From contig JBBIOZ010000024.1 of the NCBI GenBank assembly GCA_037443105.1, positions 1 through 19,862 on the forward strand: DNA of 19,862 bases. The letters run 5' to 3'. A program made the position numbers and the translations under genes. The notes below the pieces were generated by a model that did no database searches, was not told the DNA's origin, and saw only the letters and a program-made list of their open reading frames with translations. Positions within the stretch are counted from its first letter, which is position 1, and every line of letters starts with the position of its first letter. This DNA comes from JAWCLZ01 sp037443105 (lineage in GTDB: Archaea; Halobacteriota; JAWCLZ01). Positions 6,706 through 14,452 of this stretch are shown here, in pieces.

Positions 6706-7718
6706 TTAAATCCTTTTCTCTCTGGCTCTTGCAATTGCAATTAAATCGCTCATCATTGCGCTTGCTGCTTCAAGCGCACCTGCTCCTTTGCCTGTAACGG
6801 TTATCTCACCAGCAAGTTCAGTTTGAATGCTGGCTACATTTAAAGTGCCACTTACATTCAGAGGATGCGATTTTGGAATCATTTTAGGTGCTACTTCTAA
6901 GATATAGCCATTTGANNNNNNNNNNNNNNNNNCCCAAGGAGTTTAATTGCATAGCCGATTTCATCAGCAAGCTTCAAAGCCTCTGGAGTGATCTTCGTAA
7001 TTCCAGTTACCTTCACATCTTCATAGGTTGCATTTAAATTGAAGATAGAATTCGCAAGGATCACAAGCTTGCTGGCGGTATCTATTCCCTCTACATCATA
7101 TACAGGATTTGCCTCAGCTATTCCCAGTTCCCTTGCCTCGCTTAATATATGGCCCTCAACGGTCATTCTGCTTAAGATATAATTACAGGTGCCATTGAAA
7201 ATCCCCCTGATGCTTTTAATTCTATAGCCAAGCAGGATTTCTCTAGCGAGATTTATGATGGGCATCGCCCCTCCCACGGTAGCTTCAAATCTCAATTCAA
7301 CATTATTTTCCCTTGCCAGATCCGTGAGCTTTTTATACGCAACTACCAACGGTCCTTTATTTGAAGTTATGACATGCTGTTTATTCTTCAAAGCATGCAT
7401 AATGTGACTCAAACCAGGCTCTCCTGTGTTAATGTTCGTTGGCGTAGCCTCAACCATTATATCAGCCTTTAAATTATTAATTACATCAAGTGCTTTAAGC
7501 TTTGAATTCGGAGTGAAACCCTTCTCAGAGGTTTCCTGAAGCACTCGTTCAAGATCGATGCCTCTTTCGTCGATGATGGAACCTGGAAGATCCACGATTG
7601 CAATAACTTTGACATCGATGCCCAAGCTATGCAGTATCTCTGCATCAGCTAGCAGTGCTCTGGCAAAGCCTTTCCCCACAACTCCAAAGCCAATTATTAA
7701 TACCTTAACTGTTTTCAT
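6706..7718 (-). CDS. hom: Homoserine dehydrogenase, split by an assembly gap
   Basis: This enzyme makes homoserine from aspartate semialdehyde with NAD(P)H, feeding threonine and methionine. The N-terminal VLIIGFGVVGKGFA is the Rossmann dinucleotide motif. EATPTNINTGEPG, FNGTCNYILSRM and DVEGIDTASKLVILAN are the family's catalytic and substrate segments. After the 17-N gap at 6916-6932 a second frame continues the family's C-terminus (EVAPKMIPKSHPLNVSGTLN, ending GKGAGALEAASAMMSDLI...) to a TAA at 6706. The two parts are in different frames with 17 N. A true gap of 15, 18 or 21 nt would restore one protein of about 337 residues, so the frame break is an assembly effect. ATG 7718 is chosen because it starts 4 nt after the ACT gene's stop and matches the family's MKxVKVLIIGFG start. 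Confidence 0.92.
6916..6932. other. Assembly gap of 17 N inside hom
   Basis: Seventeen undetermined bases interrupt hom between LKLADEIGYAIKLLG and SNGYILEVAPK. Family alignments expect only a handful of residues here, so the missing sequence is short and the number of N is a placeholder that breaks the frame. Confidence 0.98.
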
Positions 7719-7722
7719 AGTT

Positions 7723-8232
7723 CTATAGGCTCGCTTCTGTTTGAATTGGCTCAATCATCAGCAAATCCTTCTCCTTTGCGATATTTTTAAGCACCATCAA
7801 TGCATTCCTTAGCTCTTTCCTGCCAGTAGCATTGATGGTTATCCGCGCTGAGGAAGTTTTATCAACACCTGGCATTGACATAGCTAGGTCAACCACTTCT
7901 GCAAAGCCAGTGCTATCTATTCTATCAATGGTATCCCTCAAGTCTGAGTGTACTATGTGTCCTATTAATATCACCGAGATGCTTTCAATCAATCTTTCCT
8001 CGCCCACTCTTTTAATTATAACTCCCATTTTTTCAAGCTTGTCTATCAACTTGGAAAGGTTATCTCTAAGAATTTCAAATGTAATTGAAACCGGAATGGT
8101 ACCCCGAGGAGTTTTATCTCCGTGATGATGGATTACGCTAATTATATTGCCCTCATATTCAGATATTGGTGTTAATGCCATTACCAGCTGCCCAGGTATA
8201 TCCTTAAGCTCCAAGTCCAGTGTAACTCTCAT
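7723..8232 (-). CDS. ACT-domain protein, likely allosteric regulator of homoserine dehydrogenase
   Basis: The 169-residue protein begins MRVTLDLELKDIPGQLVMAL, an ACT beta-alpha start with the D-PGQL ligand loop. It continues through VIHHHGD to about residue 75. A second ACT-like unit (ISVILIGHIVHSDLRDTIDRI) runs from about 85 to 160. ACT domains bind amino acids, and in many euryarchaea a stand-alone ACT protein of this kind precedes hom, presumably sensing threonine or another end product. Here the stop is 4 nt from the hom ATG, so the two are co-translated. The gene starts an operon running to 5076 and is divergent from truA across a 53-nt intergenic region with AT-rich elements. The assignment as hom regulator is inference from context. 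Confidence 0.85.
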   Translation of the reverse strand: MRVTLDLELKDIPGQLVMALTPISEYEGNIISVIHHHGDKTPRGTIPVSITFEILRDNLSKLIDKLEKMGVIIKRVGEERLIESISVILIGHIVHSDLRDTIDRIDSTGFAEVVDLAMSMPGVDKTSSARITINATGRKELRNALMVLKNIAKEKDLLMIEPIQTEASL

Positions 8233-8285
8233 CTCAATTAAGCCCGCGCATTATTTGTATTTAGAGGTTATAAATTTTTTTAGCC

Positions 8286-9098
8286 ATGGCGAGGATTGCA
8301 CTTAAGATAGCATACATTGGCACCGATTTTGAAGGCTTTCAAATCCAGCCTGGCAAGCGCACCATTGAGCTGGAGCTCTTTAAAGCATTAAGAGATTTAA
8401 ATATAATCGAGGATCCGCGTAATGCAAAATATCAATCTGCTGGTCGAACAGATAAAGGCGTGCATGCGCTTAGTCAAGTGATCGCCTTCGACACCGGCAA
8501 ATTAGACCTAGCTCAGCCGCGTATAATTAACACCAAGCTGCCTGATTCCATCTGGACTTGGGCTCGTGCCCTAGTGCCTGAGGATTTCGATCCAAGGAGA
8601 GAAGCTGTTAAGCGTGAATATAGATATGTGCTATATGATGAAAACTTTGCGCTAGAGAAGATGAGAAGCGCAGCTAAATTATTCATTGGCGAGCATGATT
8701 TTGCAAACTTTTCAACTCGAGAAAAGGGGAAGAGCACGGTTAGAACTGTTTACAACCTTACGCTAGAAAAGCTCGGCAATTTCCTATTAATTGATATTGA
8801 AGCAAATAGCTTTACTTGGAATATGGTTAGAAAGATTGCAGCTGCACTTAAAATGATTGGAGAAGGGAAGAGGGAGGAAAGATGGATAGAATTAATGCTA
8901 CTACCCTCGAAATATCGCGAGGGCTTGCAAAGCGCTCCTGCTTTTGGTGCGATTTTGAAAAATGTGAGTTACAGGGATATAAAATTCGAGGAAGACGCAT
9001 ATGTTAAGAGAAAAGCTAGTAAAAAATTGAAAGAGTGTTTCATCAAATATTACACTACAGGAAGGGTTTATGAGGAGCTGGCGAGTGCTATGAAATAA
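8286..9098 (+). CDS. truA: tRNA pseudouridine synthase A
   Basis: TruA converts uridines in the anticodon stem-loop (positions 38-40) to pseudouridine. The 270-residue product has the family's opening ALKIAYIGTDFEGFQIQPG. The catalytic motif SAGRTDKGVHA has the nucleophile Asp at residue 56. The second half-domain contains REYRYVLY, GEHDFANFS and SFTWNMVRKIAAAL, the expected archaeal/bacterial TruA features. The ATG at 8286 follows ATT-rich sequence without a Shine-Dalgarno sequence. It stands alone on the plus strand between two minus-strand operons and converges with rfcL, with only 9 nt between the stops. Confidence 0.95.
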   Translation: MARIALKIAYIGTDFEGFQIQPGKRTIELELFKALRDLNIIEDPRNAKYQSAGRTDKGVHALSQVIAFDTGKLDLAQPRIINTKLPDSIWTWARALVPEDFDPRREAVKREYRYVLYDENFALEKMRSAAKLFIGEHDFANFSTREKGKSTVRTVYNLTLEKLGNFLLIDIEANSFTWNMVRKIAAALKMIGEGKREERWIELMLLPSKYREGLQSAPAFGAILKNVSYRDIKFEEDAYVKRKASKKLKECFIKYYTTGRVYEELASAMK

Positions 9099-9107
9099 TG
9101 CTGAAAT

Positions 9108-10478
9108 TTAGAATTCAAATAATGTACGCTGCTTCTTTTGCGTTTCTTCCGTGCTTTCCTTTTCTCCAGAACTTAAGCTTGCTTCAATGCTTTCTTCCAC
9201 CTGCCTCGCTATCGATGCCTGCGCTGCTTCATAGATCTCTTTAACCAGCTTTGAGTCCCTCTTCAAGTCAAGCAAAAAGGCAATTTCTTCCTCCTCAAGC
9301 TGCAGAGAAGCTGCAATTGCAATTGAAAGAGCCTTTTTGCTCATTAAAATTTTAAAAAATGGAAGCATTTCAGATCGCACATACTGCTGTGAAGTGTGAC
9401 AGTATCTAGCGATTTTCTCAGCAATCGAATCCCTTATTTCGCGGGTAGATCTGGTCTGTGCGAGTTTTCTCCAGAAAGTTGGTGGTGAATATGCGGTGTA
9501 ACTCTTATAATAATCGCTGTAATCTCCGCTCTTAGCATTTTGCGTTCCACATACCATCATCTCGCTTGCAAATCTCCATAGAGCATATCTCTGCCGGCGC
9601 TTCACCCTGCCTAGGAAGATATCAGCTTTAGAAAGCGCTTCAAATCCTCGAGCGAGGTCTGCATCTTGATATTCTCTGGGTAAATTTTCATCTATCCAGT
9701 GGATTAAATCCTCCGGGCTTTCATCAAGACTATAAGCAGCATAAAGCGGTTTAGTTAACTCTCTGCCTTTGAAAATTTCAGCCAAGACCTGAAAGATGGT
9801 TTCCTTGACATCTCTCCTGCCAACAACTATGTCCTCGATTGAGATCGAATCCCTTCCCTGAGCTATGGCTTGAAGGTCGTTGATCGCTGATCTAAGGTCT
9901 ATGCTTTTCTCAGCAATTGCAAATAGAGTCATATCATCGCATTTTATTCCCTCCCTCTGGCAAATGCGCTTGAGCACACTCACGATCGACCGGCTTTGAA
10001 TCGACTTGAACTGAATGGCTTTGCAAAGTCCTCGAAGCACTGGAGATAATGCATAGAGATCGTTTGCAATTAAGATAATTGGCTGATTTGTTTCCTTCAC
10101 CACCTCAATTATCGCCTTTGCACCTCCACGATCTGCAGTGCCATGTAGATTGTCAGCTTCATCTAGAATGATGAGCCGCCTTCCAGCCGCGCCTGAAAAA
10201 GTACCGGCTTTTGCTGCTTCACCAGCACATCTTTTAATAACTTCAGCGGTTCTCTCATCGCTTGCATTTAACTCAATCACGTCCCAGTTCATATCTCGAG
10301 CCAGTGCAAGAGCAGCGGAGGTCTTGCCAACTCCAGGCGGGCCATATAAAATAGCAGCTTTCTTACCTTTTTCAAAGTCAGCAGCCCATTTCTTAAGCTC
10401 CTCAACCGCTCTACCATTGCCGATTATTTCATCAAGCGTGGCAGGACGGTATTTCTCAGCCCAGTTTATAAAACTCAT
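9108..10478 (-). CDS. rfcL: Replication factor C large subunit
   Basis: This is the large subunit of the clamp loader that opens PCNA and places it on primed DNA. The 456-residue protein has NWAEKYRPATLDEIIG at the start, a Walker A GPPGVGKT (46-53), NASDER, and a Walker B LIILDEAD (102-109), followed by the lid and collar helical domains. A charged Ser/Glu-rich tail ends in QRTLFEF at 450-456, a PCNA-interacting PIP box. The DNA-binding arginine finger of small subunits (SRC) is absent, as expected for RfcL. The ATG at 10478 is 4 nt after the stop of the acetolactate synthase-like gene, so the two are probably co-transcribed. No small-subunit gene is in the window. Confidence 0.95.
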   Translation of the reverse strand: MSFINWAEKYRPATLDEIIGNGRAVEELKKWAADFEKGKKAAILYGPPGVGKTSAALALARDMNWDVIELNASDERTAEVIKRCAGEAAKAGTFSGAAGRRLIILDEADNLHGTADRGGAKAIIEVVKETNQPIILIANDLYALSPVLRGLCKAIQFKSIQSRSIVSVLKRICQREGIKCDDMTLFAIAEKSIDLRSAINDLQAIAQGRDSISIEDIVVGRRDVKETIFQVLAEIFKGRELTKPLYAAYSLDESPEDLIHWIDENLPREYQDADLARGFEALSKADIFLGRVKRRQRYALWRFASEMMVCGTQNAKSGDYSDYYKSYTAYSPPTFWRKLAQTRSTREIRDSIAEKIARYCHTSQQYVRSEMLPFFKILMSKKALSIAIAASLQLEEEEIAFLLDLKRDSKLVKEIYEAAQASIARQVEESIEASLSSGEKESTEETQKKQRTLFEF

Positions 10479-10482
10479 CTCA

Positions 10483-12174
10483 TTAATAAAAGTCCACGCG
10501 TTCAGTAAGTGGCTTCCCAGGCGGCCAGACGCATGAAATCATTGCCTCTGGATCAATGATGATATCAAGCAACACTGTTTCCTGCATTCTAATGCCCTCT
10601 TTTATCGCCGGACCGATCTCCTCAGGCCTTGTGATCCTCTGAGCCCTGGCATTGAATGCTTCTGCATATTTGACAAAGTCCGGCACATCGCCTATATCCT
10701 CGCCTATATAGCGAGCTTTCCAAGCCATCTTCAATACCTGTCTGATCAAAGTATACTTTCTATTGTCGAAGAGAGCTATGATCACAGGCACGTTGTTCAC
10801 CACCGATGTGGCTATTTCATTGCCGGTCATCATCAAGCTTCCATCGCTATCTATATCAAGCACAACTTTATCCGGCCTCGCTAGCTTAGCTCCAATGGCC
10901 GCAGGTAACCCAAAGCCCATCGGAGCAAGTCCGCCTGATGTTATGAATGTCCTTGGTTCAAGTGCTTCATACATTTGAATTGCACACATTTGATGCTGGC
11001 CAACTCCAGTAGTGACAATTGCATCTCGAGGTAGAGCTTGGCGTATTTCCTTAATCACTCTTTGAGGCTTAAGAGGTAGATCATCGTAGTCCATTTTTAT
11101 AGCCATTGCTTTTTTAATCTCGAGGATTTCTCGCACGCGAGGAGAATCTTTATATTTATCCTTTGAAACCATTTTAGAAATTACCTCAAGGAGCAGTGCA
11201 AGTGTTCTTTTTGCATCACCTGCAATTGCAACATTTGGTGCATATACCTTTCCAAGCTCCGCAGGGTCGATATCTATATGTATCAATTTGCGATTGGCTA
11301 TGAAGGTCCTCCTCTCACCAGTCAAGCGATCTGCAAATCTAGTTCCAATTGCTATTATTAAATCAGAATCATTTACAATGGTATTCGCAGCTTTGGTGCC
11401 AAATAGCCCAACCACTCCAAGTGCCAGAGGATGGTTTTCAGGGAAAGCGCCCTTGCCCATGCTGGCAGTTGCCACTGGTACTGCTAAATACTCAGCTAGT
11501 TCGATTAATTCTTTGGTTGCATTTGCCCAGATCACCCCTCCACCTGCTATTATGACAGGGCGCTCTGCTTTTATTAATAGCTCAGCAGCTTTTTTAACAG
11601 CCTCTATATCTGGCTCCAATTGCACCTTGCTTCTCAGCTTTACCTCGCTCTCAAATATTTTCTCATCAAATTCAATGTCCTCCATCTGCACATCCACCGG
11701 GATATCTATATGCACAGGGCCTGGTCTGCCCGTTGTAGCTATTTTGAATGCTTTTCTCACCACTTCTACCAGTTCTTTAGGATTTAAAACCAAGAAGTTG
11801 TGCTTCACATGCGGCATCAATATGCCAACCATATCTGCTTCTTGAAATGCATCTGTGCCAATTACACTTCGCGCCACTTGACCTGTTATCGCTATCAAAG
11901 GCGAGGAATCCATATAAGCATTGACTACTCCTGTTACCAAATTCGTAGCTCCAGGACCAGAGGTTGCGATGCAAACCCCTGGCTTGCCTGAAGCACGAGC
12001 ATAGCCATCAGCAGCATATGAAGCTGCTTGCTCATTTCTCACGTGGATATAGCGGATTTGATTTGAGTCATATAAAGCATCGAACACTGGAATTATCATT
12101 GCTCCAGTAATTCCAAAAATATGCTTGACTCCCAGTTTCTCCAAACTCTTAACAAATGCGACTGCTCCTCTCAT
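10483..12174 (-). CDS. ilvB: Acetolactate synthase large subunit-like TPP enzyme (divergent)
   Basis: This TPP-dependent enzyme family condenses pyruvate with pyruvate or 2-ketobutyrate in branched-chain amino-acid synthesis. The 563-residue protein has the N-terminal domain with catalytic Glu in RNEQAASYAADGYARASG (E48), FQEADMVGI (110-118), the middle domain, and a C-terminal pyrophosphate domain. The TPP/Mg motif reads DSDG (442-445) followed by FDN (469-471), where typical enzymes have GDG and NN. The ALS-specific RQW is RQV. The metal-binding Asp and second Asn are kept, so it can still bind TPP, but the substrate is less sure; another decarboxylase or an auxiliary ALS are alternatives. 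There is no adjacent ilvN. The start is ATG 12174, with a TATA-like TTTATAAAA at 12195-12203. It lies immediately upstream of rfcL. Confidence 0.8.
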   Translation of the reverse strand: MRGAVAFVKSLEKLGVKHIFGITGAMIIPVFDALYDSNQIRYIHVRNEQAASYAADGYARASGKPGVCIATSGPGATNLVTGVVNAYMDSSPLIAITGQVARSVIGTDAFQEADMVGILMPHVKHNFLVLNPKELVEVVRKAFKIATTGRPGPVHIDIPVDVQMEDIEFDEKIFESEVKLRSKVQLEPDIEAVKKAAELLIKAERPVIIAGGGVIWANATKELIELAEYLAVPVATASMGKGAFPENHPLALGVVGLFGTKAANTIVNDSDLIIAIGTRFADRLTGERRTFIANRKLIHIDIDPAELGKVYAPNVAIAGDAKRTLALLLEVISKMVSKDKYKDSPRVREILEIKKAMAIKMDYDDLPLKPQRVIKEIRQALPRDAIVTTGVGQHQMCAIQMYEALEPRTFITSGGLAPMGFGLPAAIGAKLARPDKVVLDIDSDGSLMMTGNEIATSVVNNVPVIIALFDNRKYTLIRQVLKMAWKARYIGEDIGDVPDFVKYAEAFNARAQRITRPEEIGPAIKEGIRMQETVLLDIIIDPEAMISCVWPPGKPLTERVDFY

Positions 12175-12194
12175 AGCAAATCAGCATTATTAAT

Positions 12195-12203
12195 TTTTAT
12201 AAA
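12195..12203 (-). promoter_or_regulatory. TATA box of the ilvB-rfcL operon
   Basis: The minus strand reads TTTATAAAA, 20 nt before the ATG at 12174. The region 12175-12287 is a divergent promoter shared with the marker 2 gene, which has its own AAAATATAAAAG about 40 nt before ATG 12288. Confidence 0.4.
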
Positions 12204-12287
12204 TAAAGCTTTCGCAGCTTAGCTTAAAAATAATGAAAAATATAAAAGCAAAGGTAAATTAAATTAAAAAGAGCAATAGAGTTTACC

Positions 12288-13280
12288 ATGCAGCTGGAGA
12301 GACTTGCAGCTTCCCTTCGCGAATTTGAAGGGGTGACTAGGAAAAGATCGATTGGAGCACTTGTGAGTGCATTTGAAATAACTCAGAGCAAGGTTATTGC
12401 TTCTTTCGGCGAGGATGCTGCTGTGATAGACTTTGGGGATAAAGCACTGCTGCTTGCTGCAGATGGTATCTGGAGCAAGCTGATGAAAGCTGACCCTTTC
12501 TGGGCTGGCTATTGCTCAGTTTTGGTGAATGTGCATGACATCGCTGCAATGGGCGGGCAGCCGATTGCGATGGTGAATGTATTTTCAGTCAGCTCAAAGC
12601 AGATTTGCAAAGTTGTATCCCAAGGGATGAGCAAAGCTGTGAAAAAATTCGATGTACCCATAGTGGGAGGTCATATTCATCCCGATACCCCATACGATTC
12701 GATAGATGTAGCGATACTGGGTATTGCCAAGAAGGACTCCGTAATATACAGCCATACCGCTCAGCCTGATGATGATATTTTGATCGGAATTGACCTCGAT
12801 GGCAGAGTGCATCCCTCTTTTCAAATCAACTGGGATTCAACAACCCATAAAGATACCTCAACGCTGAAGAAACAGTTAAAGTCAATGCAAGTGCTGGGCG
12901 AGGCACATCTGGTGAATGCTGGCAAGGACATAAGTAATCCAGGTACACTTGGTAGCTTGGGAATGATTTTGGAGGTCAGCGGAGTGGGAGCGATTGTGGA
13001 TTTGGAGAAAATTCCAAAGCCGCCCAACCTAGAGCTTGAGCAATGGTTGAAAATGTACCCTGGGATGGGATTTATTGTTACAGCTAGGCCTGAGAATTCA
13101 GCCAAGGTTATCGATGTCTTTAAAGCTCACGGCTTGGCAAGCGAGAAAATTGGGAAAATTGTTAAAGGCAGCAAGCTAGAGATTATTTTTAATAAAGAGC
13201 GAGCAACGGTATTCGACTTCAAAGTGCATAAAATCACAGGATTGAGGCCAGCTGCAATGGTGAAAAACTGCTTACGCTGA
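12288..13280 (+). CDS. Methanogenesis marker protein 2 (AIR-synthase-like)
   Basis: The 330-residue protein belongs to the PurM/ThiL/SelD ATP-binding superfamily. The N-terminal segment contains SFGEDAAVIDFGDKALLLAADG with the metal/ATP-binding Asp residues, then VNVHDIAAMGGQP (the family's second Asp motif) and VGGHIHPD. The C-terminal half has ISNPGTLGSLGMILEVSG and a PGMGFIVTA segment. This combination and length match methanogenesis marker 2, which is nearly confined to methanogens and their methanotrophic relatives. Its exact reaction is not established; an ATP-dependent activation linked to methyl-CoM reductase or its cofactors has been proposed from distribution. It is a single plus-strand gene, divergent from ilvB. 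It is the strongest lineage marker in the window. Confidence 0.88.
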   Translation: MQLERLAASLREFEGVTRKRSIGALVSAFEITQSKVIASFGEDAAVIDFGDKALLLAADGIWSKLMKADPFWAGYCSVLVNVHDIAAMGGQPIAMVNVFSVSSKQICKVVSQGMSKAVKKFDVPIVGGHIHPDTPYDSIDVAILGIAKKDSVIYSHTAQPDDDILIGIDLDGRVHPSFQINWDSTTHKDTSTLKKQLKSMQVLGEAHLVNAGKDISNPGTLGSLGMILEVSGVGAIVDLEKIPKPPNLELEQWLKMYPGMGFIVTARPENSAKVIDVFKAHGLASEKIGKIVKGSKLEIIFNKERATVFDFKVHKITGLRPAAMVKNCLR

Positions 13281-13350
13281 CCCGTGCTATCTGCTAAAAT
13301 TCCCCTATCTAAAGGTGATGTTTCAATGTAAATGAAAGCGCACTCCTCGA

Positions 13351-13557
13351 ATGAGACATCGAAACCATAGATATAATTCATATCGAAACGCGAGCCCAAG
13401 CTCATCGCTGGACATATGCCTAGAAAGCCCGAAGCCAGCTAAGCCTGAGCAATACCAGGAATGGTCTGAGCACGATCACGCGCATATCGATGAGCTCTTC
13501 GATTATTATCCAAGAGGCTTCACGCGAGTCGTGGAATTAAAATGTGGTTTTCACTAA
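13351..13557 (+). CDS. Uncertain 68-aa ORF, possible gene remnant
   Basis: The gene-poor stretch 13281-13575 holds this one convincing signal. The last 45 codons read like protein, with an acidic and aromatic stretch (EQYQEWSEHDHAHIDELFDY, then YPRGFTRVVEL), while the first 20 residues (Arg, Asn, Ser and His-rich) look non-coding. Upstream, another plus frame is open across a single TGA (NVNESALLE, stop, then DIETIDIIHIETRA), so the whole could be a broken gene read in two frames. The opposite strand also has an open frame (MNYIYGFDVSFEECAF...) that runs antisense into the marker 2 gene and is less likely. No Shine-Dalgarno sequence or TATA was found for the ATG at 13351. I do not recognise the product. 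Confidence 0.3.
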   Translation: MRHRNHRYNSYRNASPSSSLDICLESPKPAKPEQYQEWSEHDHAHIDELFDYYPRGFTRVVELKCGFH

Positions 13558-13575
13558 AAACTTCTAACCAGTTTC

Positions 13576-13698
13576 TTACCTGTGCACGAAATAGTAAATG
13601 ACAATTACAGCTATTAAAAGCAGCATGATTAAAAGAATGTTTATTATCACCAGTTTGAATCGAAGTTCCACTTCATCGAGGGGCTCTTTTTCACGCAT
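13576..13698 (-). CDS. 40-aa single-helix membrane microprotein (paralogue B)
   Basis: The frame encodes 40 residues: a charged N-terminus (MREKEPLDEVELRFK), one hydrophobic helix (about 16-37) and a basic end (HR). It is clearly related to the 39-aa protein before the DNA ligase: DEVxLRFKLVIIN is shared, and 25 of 33 residues are identical, mostly through different synonymous codons. A TATA-like TTTATATAT lies 25 nt before the ATG with no Shine-Dalgarno sequence, so the message is probably leaderless, as for paralogue A. Unlike paralogue A it is not followed by a ligase; downstream on its strand is only the end of the 13.3-kb fragment zone. It is divergent from a 73-aa two-helix membrane protein. 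The function is unknown. Confidence 0.8.
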   Translation of the reverse strand: MREKEPLDEVELRFKLVIINILLIMLLLIAVIVIYYFVHR

Positions 13699-13723
13699 CG
13701 AGGGTTAATTTGTGGCAAATAAG

Positions 13724-13732
13724 ATATATAAA
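13724..13732 (-). promoter_or_regulatory. TATA box of microprotein B
   Basis: The minus strand reads TTTATATAT, with 25 nt between it and the ATG at 13698. It sits in the divergent region 13699-13830. On the plus strand that region also holds GTTTTATAC at about 13788-13796, for the 73-aa gene. Confidence 0.5.
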
Positions 13733-13830
13733 TTTGTCGAATAATTAAACAAAAAGTTCAATTGATAGATAAATGATGTGCTAAAAAGTTTTATACAACA
13801 AATTAGGAATTAAAGGCTGAGGGGCTTAAG

Positions 13831-14052
13831 ATGAGGAGCTGGTTAGCATTAGCTGTATTTGCAATCTTTATTTTAACACTTGCCATCGTCTCCCTTCCAC
13901 TGCTTTTGATCGAATTTATATCAACCGGAGGTCCAGCAGAATTGCCTTCTCAAACACCTGCGACTGGGAATAATAATCTAGATCTGAATATTCAAATCGT
14001 AGCTGCTGTGGCGCTTTTGGTTTTGTTTTTATACCTGCTGCTAAAAAGTTAA
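13831..14052 (+). CDS. 73-aa membrane protein with two hydrophobic helices
   Basis: Residues 4-31 (LALAVFAIFILTLAIVSLPL within it) and 53-71 (IQIVAAVALLVLFLYLLL) are strongly hydrophobic. They are joined by a polar loop rich in Pro, Ser, Thr and Asn (GGPAELPSQTPATGNNN). The short N- and C-termini suggest a helical hairpin in the membrane. No family is recognised. The ATG is preceded by CTGAGGGG at a usable distance and by a TATA-like element about 34 nt upstream, so this gene, unlike its divergent neighbour, has a leader with a ribosome-binding site. Its stop overlaps the stop of the convergent DsrE-like gene. Confidence 0.6.
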   Translation: MRSWLALAVFAIFILTLAIVSLPLLLIEFISTGGPAELPSQTPATGNNNLDLNIQIVAAVALLVLFLYLLLKS

Positions 14053-14447
14053 AAAGACCCGATTATCTTTTTAGCTTCCAAGATTGTTTTAAGAGCTGTT
14101 GGTATATCAATCTCTTTTATTTGAGCCGGCAATTTACCCTTCAATTCTAAAAGCCCAATCCAAATGGGACAGGCGAATAATGCCACACCTGCATTGCTCG
14201 CGCTCTTCAAAAGCAGCAAGGGATCAGTTAAAAGCCCCATGCCCTTTGCATTTCTGGCAATTTTATCCACCTGCTCCTTCAAAAGAGGAGATAGCTCAAA
14301 CTTATTCTCAGTTATAGCTTGAAGAGCTTCTTGAGTGAAAAATATACCAATGTCAACACCCGCTCTCTTTGCACCTATGGCAAATATCAAACTGCTAGCA
14401 AGCGAATTCGCAAGTCCATCCCGGCATATCAATAAAACTTCAGGCAT
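14049..14447 (-). CDS. DsrE/DsrF-like family protein
   Basis: The product (132 residues from ATG 14447) begins PEVLLICRDGLANSLASSLIFAIGAKRAGVDIGIFFTQEAL, the beta-alpha-beta start of DsrE-like sulfur-relay or peroxiredoxin-like proteins. It has ALFACPIWIGLLEL in the second half, where a Cys often sits near the ligand site, then KEIDIPTAL. The family includes small cytosolic sulfurtransferases and many proteins of unknown role; I cannot choose between these. ATG 14447 is preceded by AAAGGTG with 6-nt spacing. A GTG three codons upstream (14456) overlaps the stop of the preceding 35-aa ORF as GTGA, so either start is coupled to it. Confidence 0.7.
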   Translation of the reverse strand: MPEVLLICRDGLANSLASSLIFAIGAKRAGVDIGIFFTQEALQAITENKFELSPLLKEQVDKIARNAKGMGLLTDPLLLLKSASNAGVALFACPIWIGLLELKGKLPAQIKEIDIPTALKTILEAKKIIGSF

Positions 14448-14452
14448 AACTT

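Noticed and set aside
13127..13405. Minus-strand ORF starting MSLGSRFDMNYIYGFD
   Set aside because: Half of it is antisense to the end of methanogenesis marker 2. The first 40 residues look protein-like, so a remnant cannot be ruled out, but the plus-strand signal is stronger.
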